In this document: piece after piece, positions 1 to 11,584 of the stretch
How the letters are laid out: every line of letters begins with the position of its first letter
Position numbering within the stretch: the stretch's first letter is position 1
From: Myrica gale
Taxonomy: Eukaryota; Streptophyta; Magnoliopsida; Fagales; Myricaceae
Direction: 5' to 3'
Assembly: GCA_963930655.1 (NCBI GenBank)
Contig: OZ005603.1
Location: forward strand, 25,310,201 to 25,374,200
Length of the DNA stretch: 64,000 bases
The notes under the pieces: model-generated
Seen by the model: only the letters and a program-made list of their open reading frames with translations
What the model was told of the DNA's origin: nothing
Databases searched by the model: none
Program-made: the position numbers and the translations under genes

Positions 1-1064
1 AAAGTGTCCGGACGTGCGATGTGGAAGCACACTTTTGGCTGTATAAACGTCATATACTGTTTGGACGGTGTCCAAGGGTTCGAAAGGTTACAACTGTTTT
101 CAATCGTCGTCTTGGGTAAACACGTGTAAGCCATGTGACAGTTACACAATCGTCCGGACAGTACTGTCATATGTTCCAATACAGTCGTTTCGTTGTACCC
201 GTCCTGACTCGATACTACATCGTTCAGTACTAAAAACGTCCGAACGACTATAGAAAATCGTCCGAACTGTACTTCAATGAACAAAAACCAAACAACGCAA
301 TTTGATGACAAAGAACACAAAAAAATTCAAAAGCAAACTCACGAATAAGGATTTACCTGAAGTTGTTTGAGAGATCTCAAAATAAATCTCGAAAGGGTAG
401 TGAAAATGTTTGAGAGAAAAGAGTGAAAGAGTGATTTTGACAAAGTCTGGCTGGTTAAATGATATAAGTCGGCGTCCGCACAATGTTCATAGGCGTTCGG
501 ACGCATCTAAACTGTTATATTCACATGTCACCAATCAAATTCAATGTCATTAAATATGCCCAATTCAAAAATCTTATAGAAGTTTCATCGTTCGGATTAT
601 ATGCCTTGGTCCGGACAGTTTCGGCATCACGTGTGTGAAGTTTTGCAACGATTTGTAATTTGTCACTATATGCTGACGATTATTATTCGTTTGGTAATGT
701 TCGTGCGAACGATGTAAAAATGACGTCCTGATGATCCTTTAAAATTTGTGACGATTCTCATCGTCACTCAGTTATGACGATTTTGAATTTGCCACCCAGG
801 AAAGCGTCCGCGCGGTTTATTTCTGGGTTCAGACGGCTATTAAGTATTTGTGACGATTTGTATCGTCACTCATTCGCGACAAGGTGTATGTTGTCACACC
901 AGAAATTTGTCTGAGCGGTTTTAGGACCTGTCCGGACGGTTTTGGCGTTCCTGGATGATTTTAGGTGACAGAATTAATGTTTTGTCATGGAAAGGCCTCT
1001 TCAGGTGACAAAATTTGGTTTGACACCCAAAATTTTGTCACCTAAAACTAAGTTTCTTGTAGTG
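1..1064. mobile_element. CACTA transposon, right end only
   Basis: The block ends with TTTCTTGTAGTG, the inverted form of the plant CACTA terminus CACTACAAGAAA. Its last hundred bases carry GTGACAAAATTT-type motifs that also occur inside the neighbouring element. The block is studded with variants of CGTCCGGACG (GTCCGGACG, GTTCGGACG, GTCCGAAC), as expected of the subterminal repeats that CACTA transposases bind. The other end lies outside the window. No convincing coding sequence is seen. Confidence 0.75.
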
Positions 1065-1451
1065 ATAGTTTATTTTCCTTCTTAATAAATAGAAAAACAT
1101 ATTTGATTTGTTTCATGGTGTTTATAAAATGGAAGGGGGAGAAACCTAACTCAGCTCCTTGTCATCTATATCGTGGTGCTTTACAAATATGTACTATACA
1201 CTCACTCGTGTCAAGAAATTTCTCTCACTGTCAATCAGCTCTAATATCACAATTTCTTCACAATCCTAGCTACATGCAAACCTGGTACTTCATGAGCTAA
1301 AGGTCGTACTACAATAGAGTTTAAGGGGTATGGTATACAAAAACATATTTAAAACTCAATGCCTTTTTTAATTTGATTCTTACTGGGCAGGAGATATTCT
1401 GGTTGATCAACGCTCTACGAGTGGCTATGTATTTTTCTTGCCCCGTATCTT
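1065..1451 (+). pseudogene. Ty1-Copia reverse transcriptase/RNase H remnant
   Basis: Frame fragments read like the end of Copia RT and the start of its RNase H: SALISQFLHNP near 1240-1270 and, in another frame near 1380-1440, a WAGD...DQRSTSGY block matching the usual DWAG...RRSTTGY motif. The pieces are out of frame and interrupted by stops. The CACTA element at 1452/2145 begins directly after it, so this is the target that was hit. The same fragment is repeated at 1791-2144. Confidence 0.5.
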
Positions 1452-2452
1452 CACTACAAGAAAATTGACCTTAGGTGTCAAAACAAATTTTGTCACCGAA
1501 TTGCCCTTCAATGTCAAAATAAAAATTTTGTTACCCAAAATGTGCCAGGAATTACAAAACCATCCGGACGTCCTTAAACACCGTTCGGACGGTATTCAGA
1601 GTTGACAAAAGGCAAAACATCACATATTTGTAACTAAAAACATCGGACGGTATTCAGAGTTGACAAAAGGCAAAACATCACATATTTGTCAATACGTTCG
1701 TACAGTAGGTAAAGACGTGCACACATATTTTGGGTGACAAAACATCGGTTTCACCCGTCAGTGACGCAGATCAAATCATTAGAAATTCTGCATATTTGAT
1801 TTGTTTCATGGTGTTTATAAAATGGAAGGGGGAGAAACCTAACTCAGCTCCTTGTCATCTATATCGTGGTGCTTTACAAATATGTACTATACACTCACTC
1901 GTGTCAAGAAATTTCTCTCACTGTCAATCAGCTCTAATATCACAATTTCTTCACAATCCTAGCTACATGCAAACCTGGTACTTCATGAGCTAAAGGTCGT
2001 ACTACAATAGAGTTTAAGGGGTATGGTATACAAAAACATATTTAAAACTCAATGCCTTTTTTAATTTGATTCTTACTGGGCAGGAGATATTCTGGTTGAT
2101 CAACGCTCTACGAGTGGCTATGTATTTTTCTTGCCCCGTATCTTCACTACAAGAAAATTGACCTTAGGTGTCAAAACAAATTTTGTCACCGAATTGCCCT
2201 TCAATGTCAAAATAAAAATTTTGTTACCCAAAGTGTGCCAGGAATTACAAAATCATCCGGACGTCCTTAAACACCGTTCGGACGGTATTCAGAGTTGACA
2301 AAAGGCAAAACATCACATATTTGTAACTAAAAACATCGGACAACAATTGTCAATACGTTCGTACAGTAGGTAAAGACGTGCACACATATTTTGGGTGACA
2401 AAACATCGGTTTCACCCGTCAGTGACGCAGATCAAATCATTAGAAATTCTGC
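1098..2452. repeat. Direct tandem duplication, about 690-bp unit
   Basis: The stretch from 1098 to 1790 is repeated almost base for base from 1791 to 2452. The unit includes the Copia remnant, the 3-bp target site ctt, the CACTA terminus (1452 and 2145) and about 300 bases of subterminal DNA. The first copy is about 31 bases longer because of a small internal repeat (cggacggtattcagagttga occurs twice). Near identity means a recent duplication or an assembly artefact. Confidence 0.9.
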
Positions 2453-3852
2453 ATCATCGTCCAAACGGTCTAACATAGACGTCCGAACATCTGCGACAGT
2501 CCGCGCATGATTGACAAGTGTCTATTTTAAAAGAACGAGGAGAAGAGCTGCATGCATCTGCATGCTCAAGTACCGTCCGAACGCGTGTGGCAATAATTTT
2601 GGTTAATGATGGTACTCCACGTTGCACATACTCATCTCATCCAGACGCATTCGTTTGGAATAGATTTTGCTAACCGTTCACGATTTGGTTTTTGATGAGG
2701 AGGAATCTGATTGGTCCACGTGGAAAACGGAAACGTTCGAAAGGCCACGAACATCTCGTTTGAACGGGGTGGACGGATTTTAAAGTCGAACATAAGTCAT
2801 TTGAACGTCATTTTAAGTAAACCAAGAATTTTTACACCTGCAGTTTCTCTCATTTCCTAGCCAACATTCACGTTTCTCGTCCAGCAATCTTTCATTTTCG
2901 TTGTGTTCTTTGTATTCAGTACGCTTCGGATGCCTTTACTTTGTTTTTTTGCATAAAAAAGGTGTTTTTTAACTTATTTACGTAGAAATTTTTATGAGCG
3001 ATTTTCGGTCACTATAGTTGTTTGATGGCCCATATTTGTATTGATATGAATTGCATGATATTGTACGATTGTTTAGGCTATAATTTCAAGTTGTTTGGTG
3101 TTGGTTTGGGGGAGTTTTGAAAGTTAGTGATAGACCAGCCATGGCTGAGTCGACTCTGTCTTCTACCCCACAACAGGTCCAGACGAGCTGAAGCTGTCTG
3201 GGCAGATAGTTTTAAATTGTCTAAGGTTATTTTTTAGAACGTTGTCGTTTTAATTAAAACAGGCGGACAATTTGATGTACTATGTGGACGACATTGTACC
3301 TTATACGCCGTCGTTAAGTTTAAGATAATTACTTATCTTTATATTTTTTAAACTACATAATTTTTTAACAATACGTCCGGACGATCAATTGTCACACGCA
3401 GACGTGTTGTTATACACTGTCGTCTTGCCAAGGATATATACACATGTTAAAAATTTATTTTTTTAGGATTTTTTTTTGCGGATAGCTTACTTTGTGTGCG
3501 CACGTTTCTCCCTTATACGTTGTCGTTTGGTTGATGATCTATACGTATATGTTAAAAATATTTTTCTTACGAAGAATTTGGCTGCGGACAATGCTTAAGG
3601 CATGCACACATAACATTACAAAAACTATGTCGTTTCTCTAGCCGTTTGAACTGATTTTTTTATGCATTGGGACGTGTTTCATATATGTGTTGTCATTTTA
3701 TTTAGGATATATATACATATTATGATAGCATTCACACGTTTTACATAGCGTCCGAACTATATTTTGTTGATGTGCGAACGATATGTAACACAGTGCGGAC
3801 GGTAAGACCCTGACATTTTTTTTTACAAATTAAAAAATGTCTAAACGCCACT

Positions 3853-4447
3853 GTCGTCTACCTTATTTGTTGGAAGCTCTGCTCGAGAGGATCCTTAGAG
3901 TCAAGAGGATTACATGACGTGGTAGGAGCAGCGGGCTGAGTTCTTGAGCCGATCAATCACCGTGGAGCGTGAGGTTTACGTAGCTGACTTCGAGGAGCTG
4001 AAGTATCAGGGCAGGAGTATTGATGATGTTTTGGAGGATCAGGGTTGGATTGGGCATCTGAAGAGAGAAGGCGTGGCATCTGCATATTTGGTCCGAGAGT
4101 TTTACGCAACCCTGTTGGACGTTATGGACATTGATGCACAAGTATGGAGCGTCACTGCACGCAGGGTGATATTTCTATTGTCAGTAGACATCCTGGCTGG
4201 ATTTTTGGGGATGCATAGGGAGATTGGAGCATTCCCTGCAGTGGAGATGGAGAACAAGCCATCTGCGGAAGAAGTATTCCGTACATTGACGGGTCGGGAC
4301 ATGGAGGTCGTCGGACCCTTCCTAAAACAGAAGTTCATACTCTCATTCTGGCATATTTTGCATCTGATATTCCTACAACATCGAGCCGAGAAAACACACT
4401 ACAGAGTGCCCTATAACGAGAGGCGGGCTAATGTTGTACGTGGCTAG
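3853..4447 (+). pseudogene. Putative plant transposon protein (Transposase_32-like), N-terminal part
   Basis: The open stretch from about 3944 reads EREVYVADF, then DQGWIGHL, then VREFYATLLD, then FLGMHREIG. This order of motifs is typical of the plant putative transposon protein family (Pfam Transposase_32), found near CACTA-like and retro-like elements and of unknown biochemical role. The only upstream ATG in this frame (near 3914) is followed after three codons by TAG, so the frame is broken at its start. It continues in decayed form to about 5005. Confidence 0.55.
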
Positions 4448-5005
4448 AAGAGGTATTGTGGATTTTTCGTTACATCTTTATGACTCTTCGAGCTGAAGCG
4501 AAGATCAGTTGAACTATCGTGTTGTCGTACAGTTTACTCTAGTCACAGTTACTCCATGGTGTGGGCTGCATAGATAGTCCGGACGAGGAACGGAAGACAC
4601 CTATCGGTCCCATCTGTCGTACTACTTTGAGCCTTTCCGATGCTCAAATTAGGCGGCAGCAGCAACCACCAAGTCCTGCTCCTGTAAAGCCGCAGCTAGA
4701 AGAACAACCCATCGTCATGATGCCGGGGAGTGACCAGCCTGGGCCGATGCTTTTATGACAAACCTAAAGGTAATGGTTGATGCTACTATTTTACCGACGC
4801 ATCAATTGTGTGTCGGCTTAGAGACCCGTTTGACTGGTCTAGAGTCTCAAATGGCGAGATTGAAGCCATTTCACACCAGCACTTCGGGCACTTTGAGTGT
4901 GATGTCGAGGAGGTTAGCGCTATTGAGGATCACATGGGGGAGATGAAGGAGAATCCGGGAGACGGATCCTCTAAGCCCTGTCCGGAGAATGATCATGTTT
5001 TATGA
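4448..5005 (+). pseudogene. Transposon protein C-terminal part, Pro/Gln-rich and coiled-coil
   Basis: This follows the Transposase_32-like region in shifted frames. Around 4561-4758 the translation is rich in Q and P (RRQQQPPSPAP). Around 4755-4940 it contains LETRLTGLESQMARL, a short coiled coil of the kind that ends this protein family. Frames change between the pieces, so no intact protein is made. Confidence 0.45.
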
Positions 5006-6209
5006 TTTTTATGTCATATTTTCACTATTATGTATATTTGTGGTCGTACTGGATATTTATTTTTGACATTTTAGTATAGTTTGTATTTGAATATTTATTT
5101 TGATTTCGCTTTATGATTGTTATTGCATATCGTTTTTTATCATGGTTTAATAGTTATGTTTGGATATGTTAAGTAAAAAAGAATATTAATTACATACTTT
5201 ATTAAAAATAATTTTTTAATTACTGTTAAAACGTTATCAAGAAATGAAATACCATTATCACGTTATAAATAAATGAGACAAGAACGTTCGGACGTTCTAT
5301 AGACCATTCGCACGGTCTGTCTTTCTAAACAGTGAAGTTTTGTAAATGGAAAACGATGTCGTGTTAGTCAAAAGAGTACGTCCGCACGGTTTTGATGTGT
5401 TGTGCGGACGGCCGTGGGATAACATGACGTCGTTCAGTTGTATTTAAAATAGTGTCATTAGCATGAACGAATAATTTGTTATATTTTATTTGTGATCGTC
5501 CGGACGGTGGCTTTAAAGACGGTGTCGTTTCTTTCCTATTAAAACGGGATCGTTTGTTTAGCAAACGGATTGGAGGACTGGTCAGATGGAGACGAAATTT
5601 TGGGCGGCAACTTTATGTGCCACAATTTTCATGCATGGCGTTCGGACATAACTATTACACGTCCTGACAGGTTTTACAGAGAATGAAAGTGTAGAAACCC
5701 AGAGACTTATCATTCACACTGTATACTCTCAAATCCTCTCCAATCCGTCATTTTCAGTCATTTCTTGTTGAGGAAGCGTTTGTAGGTTGATAGAAGGAGG
5801 TTGAAGCATAGATTGGAGTAGTTTTGGTGGAGTTAGAAGGATTGTTAGATTTGGAAGCATTTTGAGGTACAATATTTTACGATTTTTGTGGGTTTTGAGT
5901 GGAAATGTGTTGTTTTGGTTGATGATTGATTGTTTAATGTTTTGCGTAGGTTAGAAATATGTTGGGTATTGATTGGGTGCGAAATTGTGATGTAAAACAT
6001 GTTATTTTGGGATTAAAATCGGTCTGTGGAGATATGGTATCTTTGGACAATCGAAGTCTAGACACTTATTGTTGTCGTCCGAATGGTTTATTTGGCAATT
6101 GAAATCGTTTGAACGTTATTCATGGCGTGTGGACTGTTAGCCTAAGGTTGTTTTACAAATAATCTATAAATGATTTTGATGATAATAAAATATTCTAAGT
6201 TTTAAAGAC

Positions 6210-7853
6210 TGTTAGATTTTACATTGTCAATCCACAATTTCCAAGTTATATTTCAAAGGATTGAGGTTAATTCCTTAAATTTTTTTTAAGTGGACTTGAA
6301 CACCATTACACAAGTTGATAAGATCAATTTTTCATATTGTATGTGTTTAAAGAAGTGTTGGAATGGTTTGGATGCTTTAAAGTTGAAATTGGAGAAGTTG
6401 TTGATAGAGAACAAATGTTTCTGACTAAGTGTTGGAAGTGTCGATACATTGGACCTTAGTGTCGACACATTGAACTACTACCCGAGAGTTTTGGTTTTCT
6501 GGCATTCAAAATGATTTTTTGATCAAGTGTTGGAAGTGTCGACACATTGGACCATAGTGTCGACACATTAAACTAACACCCGATAGTTTACATTTCAGGC
6601 AATTCAAAGTGATTTTTTGACTAAGTGTTGGAAGTGTCGACACATTGGACCATAGGGTCGACACATTGAACTAACATCCGAGAGTCTATTTCCAGACCAA
6701 GTTTAATGTGTCAGCACATGCAATCAATGTGTCGACACATTGTGCTATTTTGCAAAAAATCTGGAAACGACGCCAGCTCTTTCCAAAATGGTTCAAATGT
6801 CTTCTAAACCCCTCCAACGGCTCTCTAACTTTACAAGAAGACCTTTAATGACCGTTGAAGACCTAGAAGCTATTAGAAGAGGAAGATGGAGAGAGAGAAA
6901 GCAGAGCTCGACCAATATTTCAACATCTAGAGAGAGAAAGTCCAAGATTCAAAGAAATCCATTTGCTGAATCATTCAAGATCAAAGCTCCCATTGTTCAA
7001 TCTTCCTCCATCGCTCATTATTGATGACCTAGCCTCCAAAGAGAGAGATTTCTTGAAGAAGGGATAATACACTTGCAATCACTCATTGCCCTAACTTCTA
7101 GAGAGAGAAAGCTAGTTGAAGAAGAGGGAAAACAACACCTACCGAGAGAGTTTGTGCTCCCACCTGCAAAACCTTAGGTTTCCTTCAATAATCTCATCTT
7201 ATTGTATCTTATTGAGGTTTACATTTGCTGATTTGGCTTAGAGAGTAATTTCATACGATTTGAGCTTTTTACTTGCTTATTTGGCTTAGAGAGCCATTCC
7301 ACGCTTTTGTATTTCATTGGGTTATATGGCTAAGAGAGCTATTCACCTGTGTACTCATTCTTTGTATAACTTTTGAGTGTTGTGTGAACACTTGTTGAGT
7401 GTTGGGAAAACACTTGGTCCTACTTGTGAGAGTAGAAGAAATCATCTAGGTTGTGAGGATTTGTGAGAGTTAAAGTGTAAGCTCGGAAAACACTTTGTAA
7501 AGGTTCCTTAGCACTCGGGAAGCTAAGGTGTATTTTTTTATTGGGAGAATAGTGGAGGAAGCCCGAGGAAGTCAATAGCATTGGGGGTGGAAGTAGGCAA
7601 GTATTGGCCGAACCACCTAAAAATACGGTGTTATCTCTCTAACTCTATCTCGTTTATTATTCGTTTCATATTCGTATTTGTGATGCTTTATGATTCATGA
7701 TTCATTGCTTATTTAGCTTATCTTCTAGTATATTCAGATCTGCATTTTTATCCTTAGAGAAATAGCATTTTTCAGATCTGTGTTTTAATCGAAAAAGGGG
7801 CAAGTTTTTGTAAAACTCAATTCACCCCCCTCTTGGGTTGTTATTTAGACTCA
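6210..7853 (-). mobile_element. Solo LTR-like insertion inside the CACTA element
   Basis: The plus strand starts TGTTAGATTTTACATTG and ends TTGGGTTGTTATTTAGACTCA. Read on the minus strand it begins TGAGTCTAAATAACAACCC followed by GAGGGGGGTGAATTG, the start shared with the LTR-like copy at 18768. Both copies keep AGATAACACCGT and AGGTGGTTCG in the same order. No protein-coding or primer-binding sequence adjoins it, so a solo LTR is likely. No exact 5-bp target duplication was found. Confidence 0.5.
6421..6705. repeat. 98-bp tandem repeat, about 2.9 copies
   Basis: The phrase AAGTGTTGGAAGTGTCGA recurs at 6427, 6525 and 6623, a 98-base period. Each unit holds two GTGTCGACACATTG-like words, so each contains the palindrome GTCGAC twice. 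It lies inside the solo LTR. The related LTR at 18768 also has GTGTCGACAC words (19570-19715), but not as this array. Confidence 0.85.
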
Positions 7854-8432
7854 CATGGACGTGCCTCACGAAACGATTGCGTTTTGTGGTTGTGGTTGTG
7901 CGGACGGTTGTTAATTCGTCCAGATGGTTTTGCTTGAATTTTATTTAATGTTTTGTTTTGTTTTGCATTTAGTAGTCCTTAGACTTGTTTGGAAATTACC
8001 TCGTGTTTTAACTGCCGAACGCGCGGTAATTCCTGAATTGTCCAAGTTGTGGACAGTTTTGGTTTAGATTATCTGTAATGCATGTAAATGTTCTCGTTTG
8101 CGTGATGTGGTTAGAAATCTTGACAACGTTCTCTTTTTGTCCTTCGGATGCTTATTCAGCATTGTGCTTACACACTTGCCTCTTGTCGGTGGGTATATAA
8201 CCTCAACGCTGAATGCTTGTATCTGGGAATTAAAGGGAGATGCTGCCGAAATTTCTAGCTCGTCGGGCACAATGCTCGGGACATTTATGTACATTATGGA
8301 TAATCTAATCCTAAATGGAATATGACCTATCACCCTGGAGAAATAAGGTGTTAGAGGTGAACTGTCATTACTCTATGTTTGATAGTTGTATGATTGTTTT
8401 ATGTATATATCTATGACTGAAGGAACAAAAAA

Positions 8433-8594
8433 ATGGATAAGAAATGTCACCCATGTAGGAGATGTAAGAATATTTTGTTCCAAACTATTCAAGAAATGGA
8501 GGATCACCTGTTCATAAACGGGTTTAAGAAGAGTTATAATGATTGGTATTGCACTGAGAACTATTCGAGAATGCTCGTATTGCAGGAAAGCTAA
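8433..8594 (+). pseudogene. Transposase-associated domain fragment (CACTA, TNP2-type N-terminus)
   Basis: A 53-residue open frame from ATG at 8433 to TAA reads CHPCRRCKN, then EEMEDHLF-like residues (QEMEDHLFINGF), then YNDW. This matches the usual transposase-associated domain pattern CPCxxCxN...HLxxxGFxxxYxxW at the N-terminus of CACTA TNP2 transposases. The catalytic TNP2 part is not seen downstream; a Transposase_24 region follows instead. Confidence 0.55.
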
Positions 8595-9709
8595 GCGTCC
8601 ATATTCCCGATGGTTGTACGAGTGGTGATGACAAGGCATCTTCGATTCTTTCTAGTCATATTGACTCACTCGTGCGATCACATGTCTCGTTTGATGTGGT
8701 CAACTAGTCCAAAGTCTCCGATGAGGTTAAGTCTTACGTTATGAACAAAGTATTGGTAAGTGTAACTCAATAAAAATTAGATTTTTTATATTAATTATTG
8801 TTTAAATATACTAACATGGTTCATTTCAGGATGATTTCAACTTAGATTATGATCGGCCAGAGGATCGCAACACTGTGATGTCTACAATGAACAGGATGCA
8901 TCGGAACAGAATGCACCAATGCTATGCTTTGTTTCTCACCAAAGAAAAAGCATTAGAGCATCCGTACCCCAACATGAAAAAGGAAGAATGGGCTCCGATC
9001 TGCGAATTATTTATTACTGAAGCATTCCAGGTAGAAATGTTTATTCTAATATTTTTATTTACGCTGACACTACTTTGTTTTTTTACTAACTCAATAGATA
9101 TGTATTTTAGAGAATGAGTGAAATCAACCGTCAGAATAGGGCTAAGCTGACGGTTGCTCACATTTCTGGAGCTCGGTTTTTCCAACGGGCTCTAGTTTTG
9201 ATGGTTATAATCAACTCAAATATTTAAGTGTATTTTTGTTGTTACAACATCATGTTATTAATGGATTTTAATATATATATATATACTTTTTTGGTGTGCA
9301 GAAAGATGCAGAAAATGATCAGATTAATCATGCATTGATGTACAAGAAAACGCATATTAATAAGGATGACGCGTGGACATCCGATACTGCACGGGAACAT
9401 TTTGTAAGTTCTGTAAAATTTTATTATGCATTATTAATTTTTTTATATTTAAAAGTGTATTAATTTTCACATTGTTCTCCTTCACTTGTAGAAAAAAGAT
9501 GGAGGCACTACAATTACAGCATGAGTATGAGGGAAGATAATTCACATAAGTGGAGATCTTCACAGAGATCTTGGGGACGAAAGCAACAGAAGCAACAAGC
9601 AATGCAAGAACAGAGGCTCCAGCTATTGCAAGTAGAAATGCGTGAGCAGATAATGGAACATGTAAGGAAGGTGACGGCGCATTTCACTCCTCTACGCAAA
9701 TTTGGGTAG
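8595..9709 (+). pseudogene. Plant transposase Ptta/En/Spm family (Transposase_24), multi-exon remnant
   Basis: Spliceable pieces with GT-AG borders: up to 8755, 8830-9030, 9111-9194, 9302-9403 and 9492-9709. Motifs come in the family order: LDYDRPEDRNTV and MHRNRMHQCY, then EEWAPICELF; then RQNRAKLTVAH and SGARFFQRA; then MYKKTHINKDDAWT; then a Gln-rich coiled tail (QEQRLQLLQVEMREQIMEH) ending at 9709. An in-frame stop near 8704 and loss of the segment between exons four and five suggest decay. It is the accessory protein typical of plant CACTA elements. Confidence 0.65.
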
Positions 9710-10601
9710 ATTGATTATTTCGGACTTGATTTCGATTATTTATTTTATTTACTGTTGAGTCTATTAGATATTTGTAGACCATTACTGATTTATACTACAT
9801 TTAATATGATGTCTTCATATTCATATCTAATCTAATTTTAAATGCGTAATTAAATAATTTAACTTCGTAGATTTAATATTATAATTTAGAACTGTCCAGA
9901 CTGATTAACAAAGTCCGGACGTTCGCCGGGATATTTCATTCGTCCGCACGTTACAAAATTAGCATCCGCACAGGTTACCCATAATAAAGTCCGGGCGCTA
10001 TTACACCGTCCCCACGTCCGTTTTTATCCATAGTCCAAATGTTCTTGAGCCGTTCGCACATTATATTCGTGGCATTTTTTTCATAAAATAAAAACAACCA
10101 TCGTCCGCACACAAATCCACCATCCCCAAGTCCGTGTTTAACAGGCGTCCGCACGTTCTACATCTGTTCGCACATTATATTCGTTGGATTTTATTTTTAA
10201 AAAATAAAAACAATAAGTGTCTGCACGTGGTGTAGTATCGTGCGGACGATAAATCTGCTGACAAAATTTACTTTTTGACACCGAAATTCACCCCGTGCGA
10301 ACTTATACTACATACGTTTGCACGTGTTTTCCATGACGAAATTGATTTTGTCATGTAATACATTGACGTTTGCACAAGACCTACCACACAAAATGAAATG
10401 TCGTCTGAACTGTCTGAGTTGGCGTCTGGACGCTAGTTCCTAAGGAAACTCATAATTTGTCACCAAAGAACAAGGGTGACACGCTTCTTCTGTCAAACCG
10501 GGTGTCAAAATTTTTTTGACAACAATGAATTTTGTTGACAAATTATTAACTTTAAGTTACAAAAAAAATTGACACCGAAACGCTTGTTTCTTGTAGTGCT
10601 T

Positions 10602-11533
10602 ACATCCAAGCAAGCAAAAAGGCAATGTGTTTGTGTATTTAATTCGATCAAGCACTATTGAATTCATTATAAATTTCCGAAATTTTTTATAACATCGTGC
10701 AAGATACATGGTTAATTGGTATCTTAAACAAACCATTAAGATACCAATGAAACTTCTAGAGACGTAATTATTACGAAAATAATAGTAGGAAATCAAATTT
10801 TCATCTGCTGTGGCTGAAATGAAACTTCTATGGCATGGTGTACGGTTTTAGGAAAATATATTTCTTTCTAATCTTTTTTTTACTAGAGGTCACATATTTC
10901 CACATATCGATAAAGTAGAGACTTGTTCTAATTAGCAATAAAAAAGAGGATCATAGTCTTGGGCTCCCTAATCAAAATGTGACATTAGCGACCAAGTTTA
11001 CTCTATGTTTAAGGCTTTAACGCTTAAAAACTCTATTTTCTAATTGGTTCATTTATATTTTTAATGTGGAGAAATTAATAAATTTCCAGGTTAAAGGAGA
11101 GACGCAATCCAAACTGAGTTCTTCATCATGACTCCCCGAATCAACGTTTCATAAAGACAAAAGAGTAGCTTCATAGCTTTTTAATGGAGCTTTTCTCCCC
11201 CAAAGAAAAGTGGTGTCTTTTTGTGTAACAATTGCTACTTCTTCTTTTTGTGGCCTCACGATTGCTACGTACCCTCAAATATTACCAATTAAAAGGGCTA
11301 ATTAATGCCGCCGGTCCAATAGCAGAGAGGTCTTGCAGCTTGTTGCAGTATTCCAACAATCTCTATAGGACCAATACGTACACACGTACGTGTGGCCTCT
11401 TTGAAGGCGTAGCGGAAACTAATAGCTCGCTCCCGACCTCCAAGATGTTGGAAAGGTAAATCTGGAACTCGAAGAAGCATTAATTAAGGAATATGTATCC
11501 TTGGCCGGCATGAAAAGACGCACTAACTTGTGC
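10602..11533. other. Intergenic, upstream of the defensin-like gene
   Basis: AT-rich DNA between the CACTA right end and the TATA box of the next gene. Short open frames here have no recognisable domain. No transposon termini were seen. Confidence 0.4.
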
Positions 11534-11541
11534 TATAAGTA
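11534..11541 (+). promoter_or_regulatory. TATA box of defensin-like gene
   Basis: TATAAGTA lies 51 bases upstream of the ATG at 11585, a spacing that fits a plant promoter with a short 5' leader. Confidence 0.5.
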
Positions 11542-11584
11542 GCTCAATCCTCGTTCTACTTTAAGCATCAGTAGCGATTGGGAA

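Larger units (their letters stand above)
2145..10598 (+). mobile_element. CACTA (En/Spm) transposon, near-complete, decayed
   Basis: Left terminus CACTACAAGAAAATTGAC at 2145, duplicated at 1452; right terminus GTTTCTTGTAGTG ending at 10598. The 3-bp target duplication ctt is present at 2142-2144 (also 1449-1451) and 10599-10601, which fixes both ends. Subterminal zones (about 2200-3900 and 9890-10560) are dense in CGTCCGGACG-like and CGTCCGCACG-like motifs. Coding remnants inside are a Transposase_32-like protein (3853-5005), a transposase-associated zinc-binding domain (8433-8594) and a Transposase_24 (Ptta/En/Spm) gene in exons (8595-9709). A solo LTR interrupts it at 6210-7853. Frames are broken, so it is probably not autonomous. 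Confidence 0.85.

Noticed and set aside
6740..7024. 94-codon frame in the solo LTR
   Set aside because: Inside repeat sequence and without any known LTR-element protein motif.
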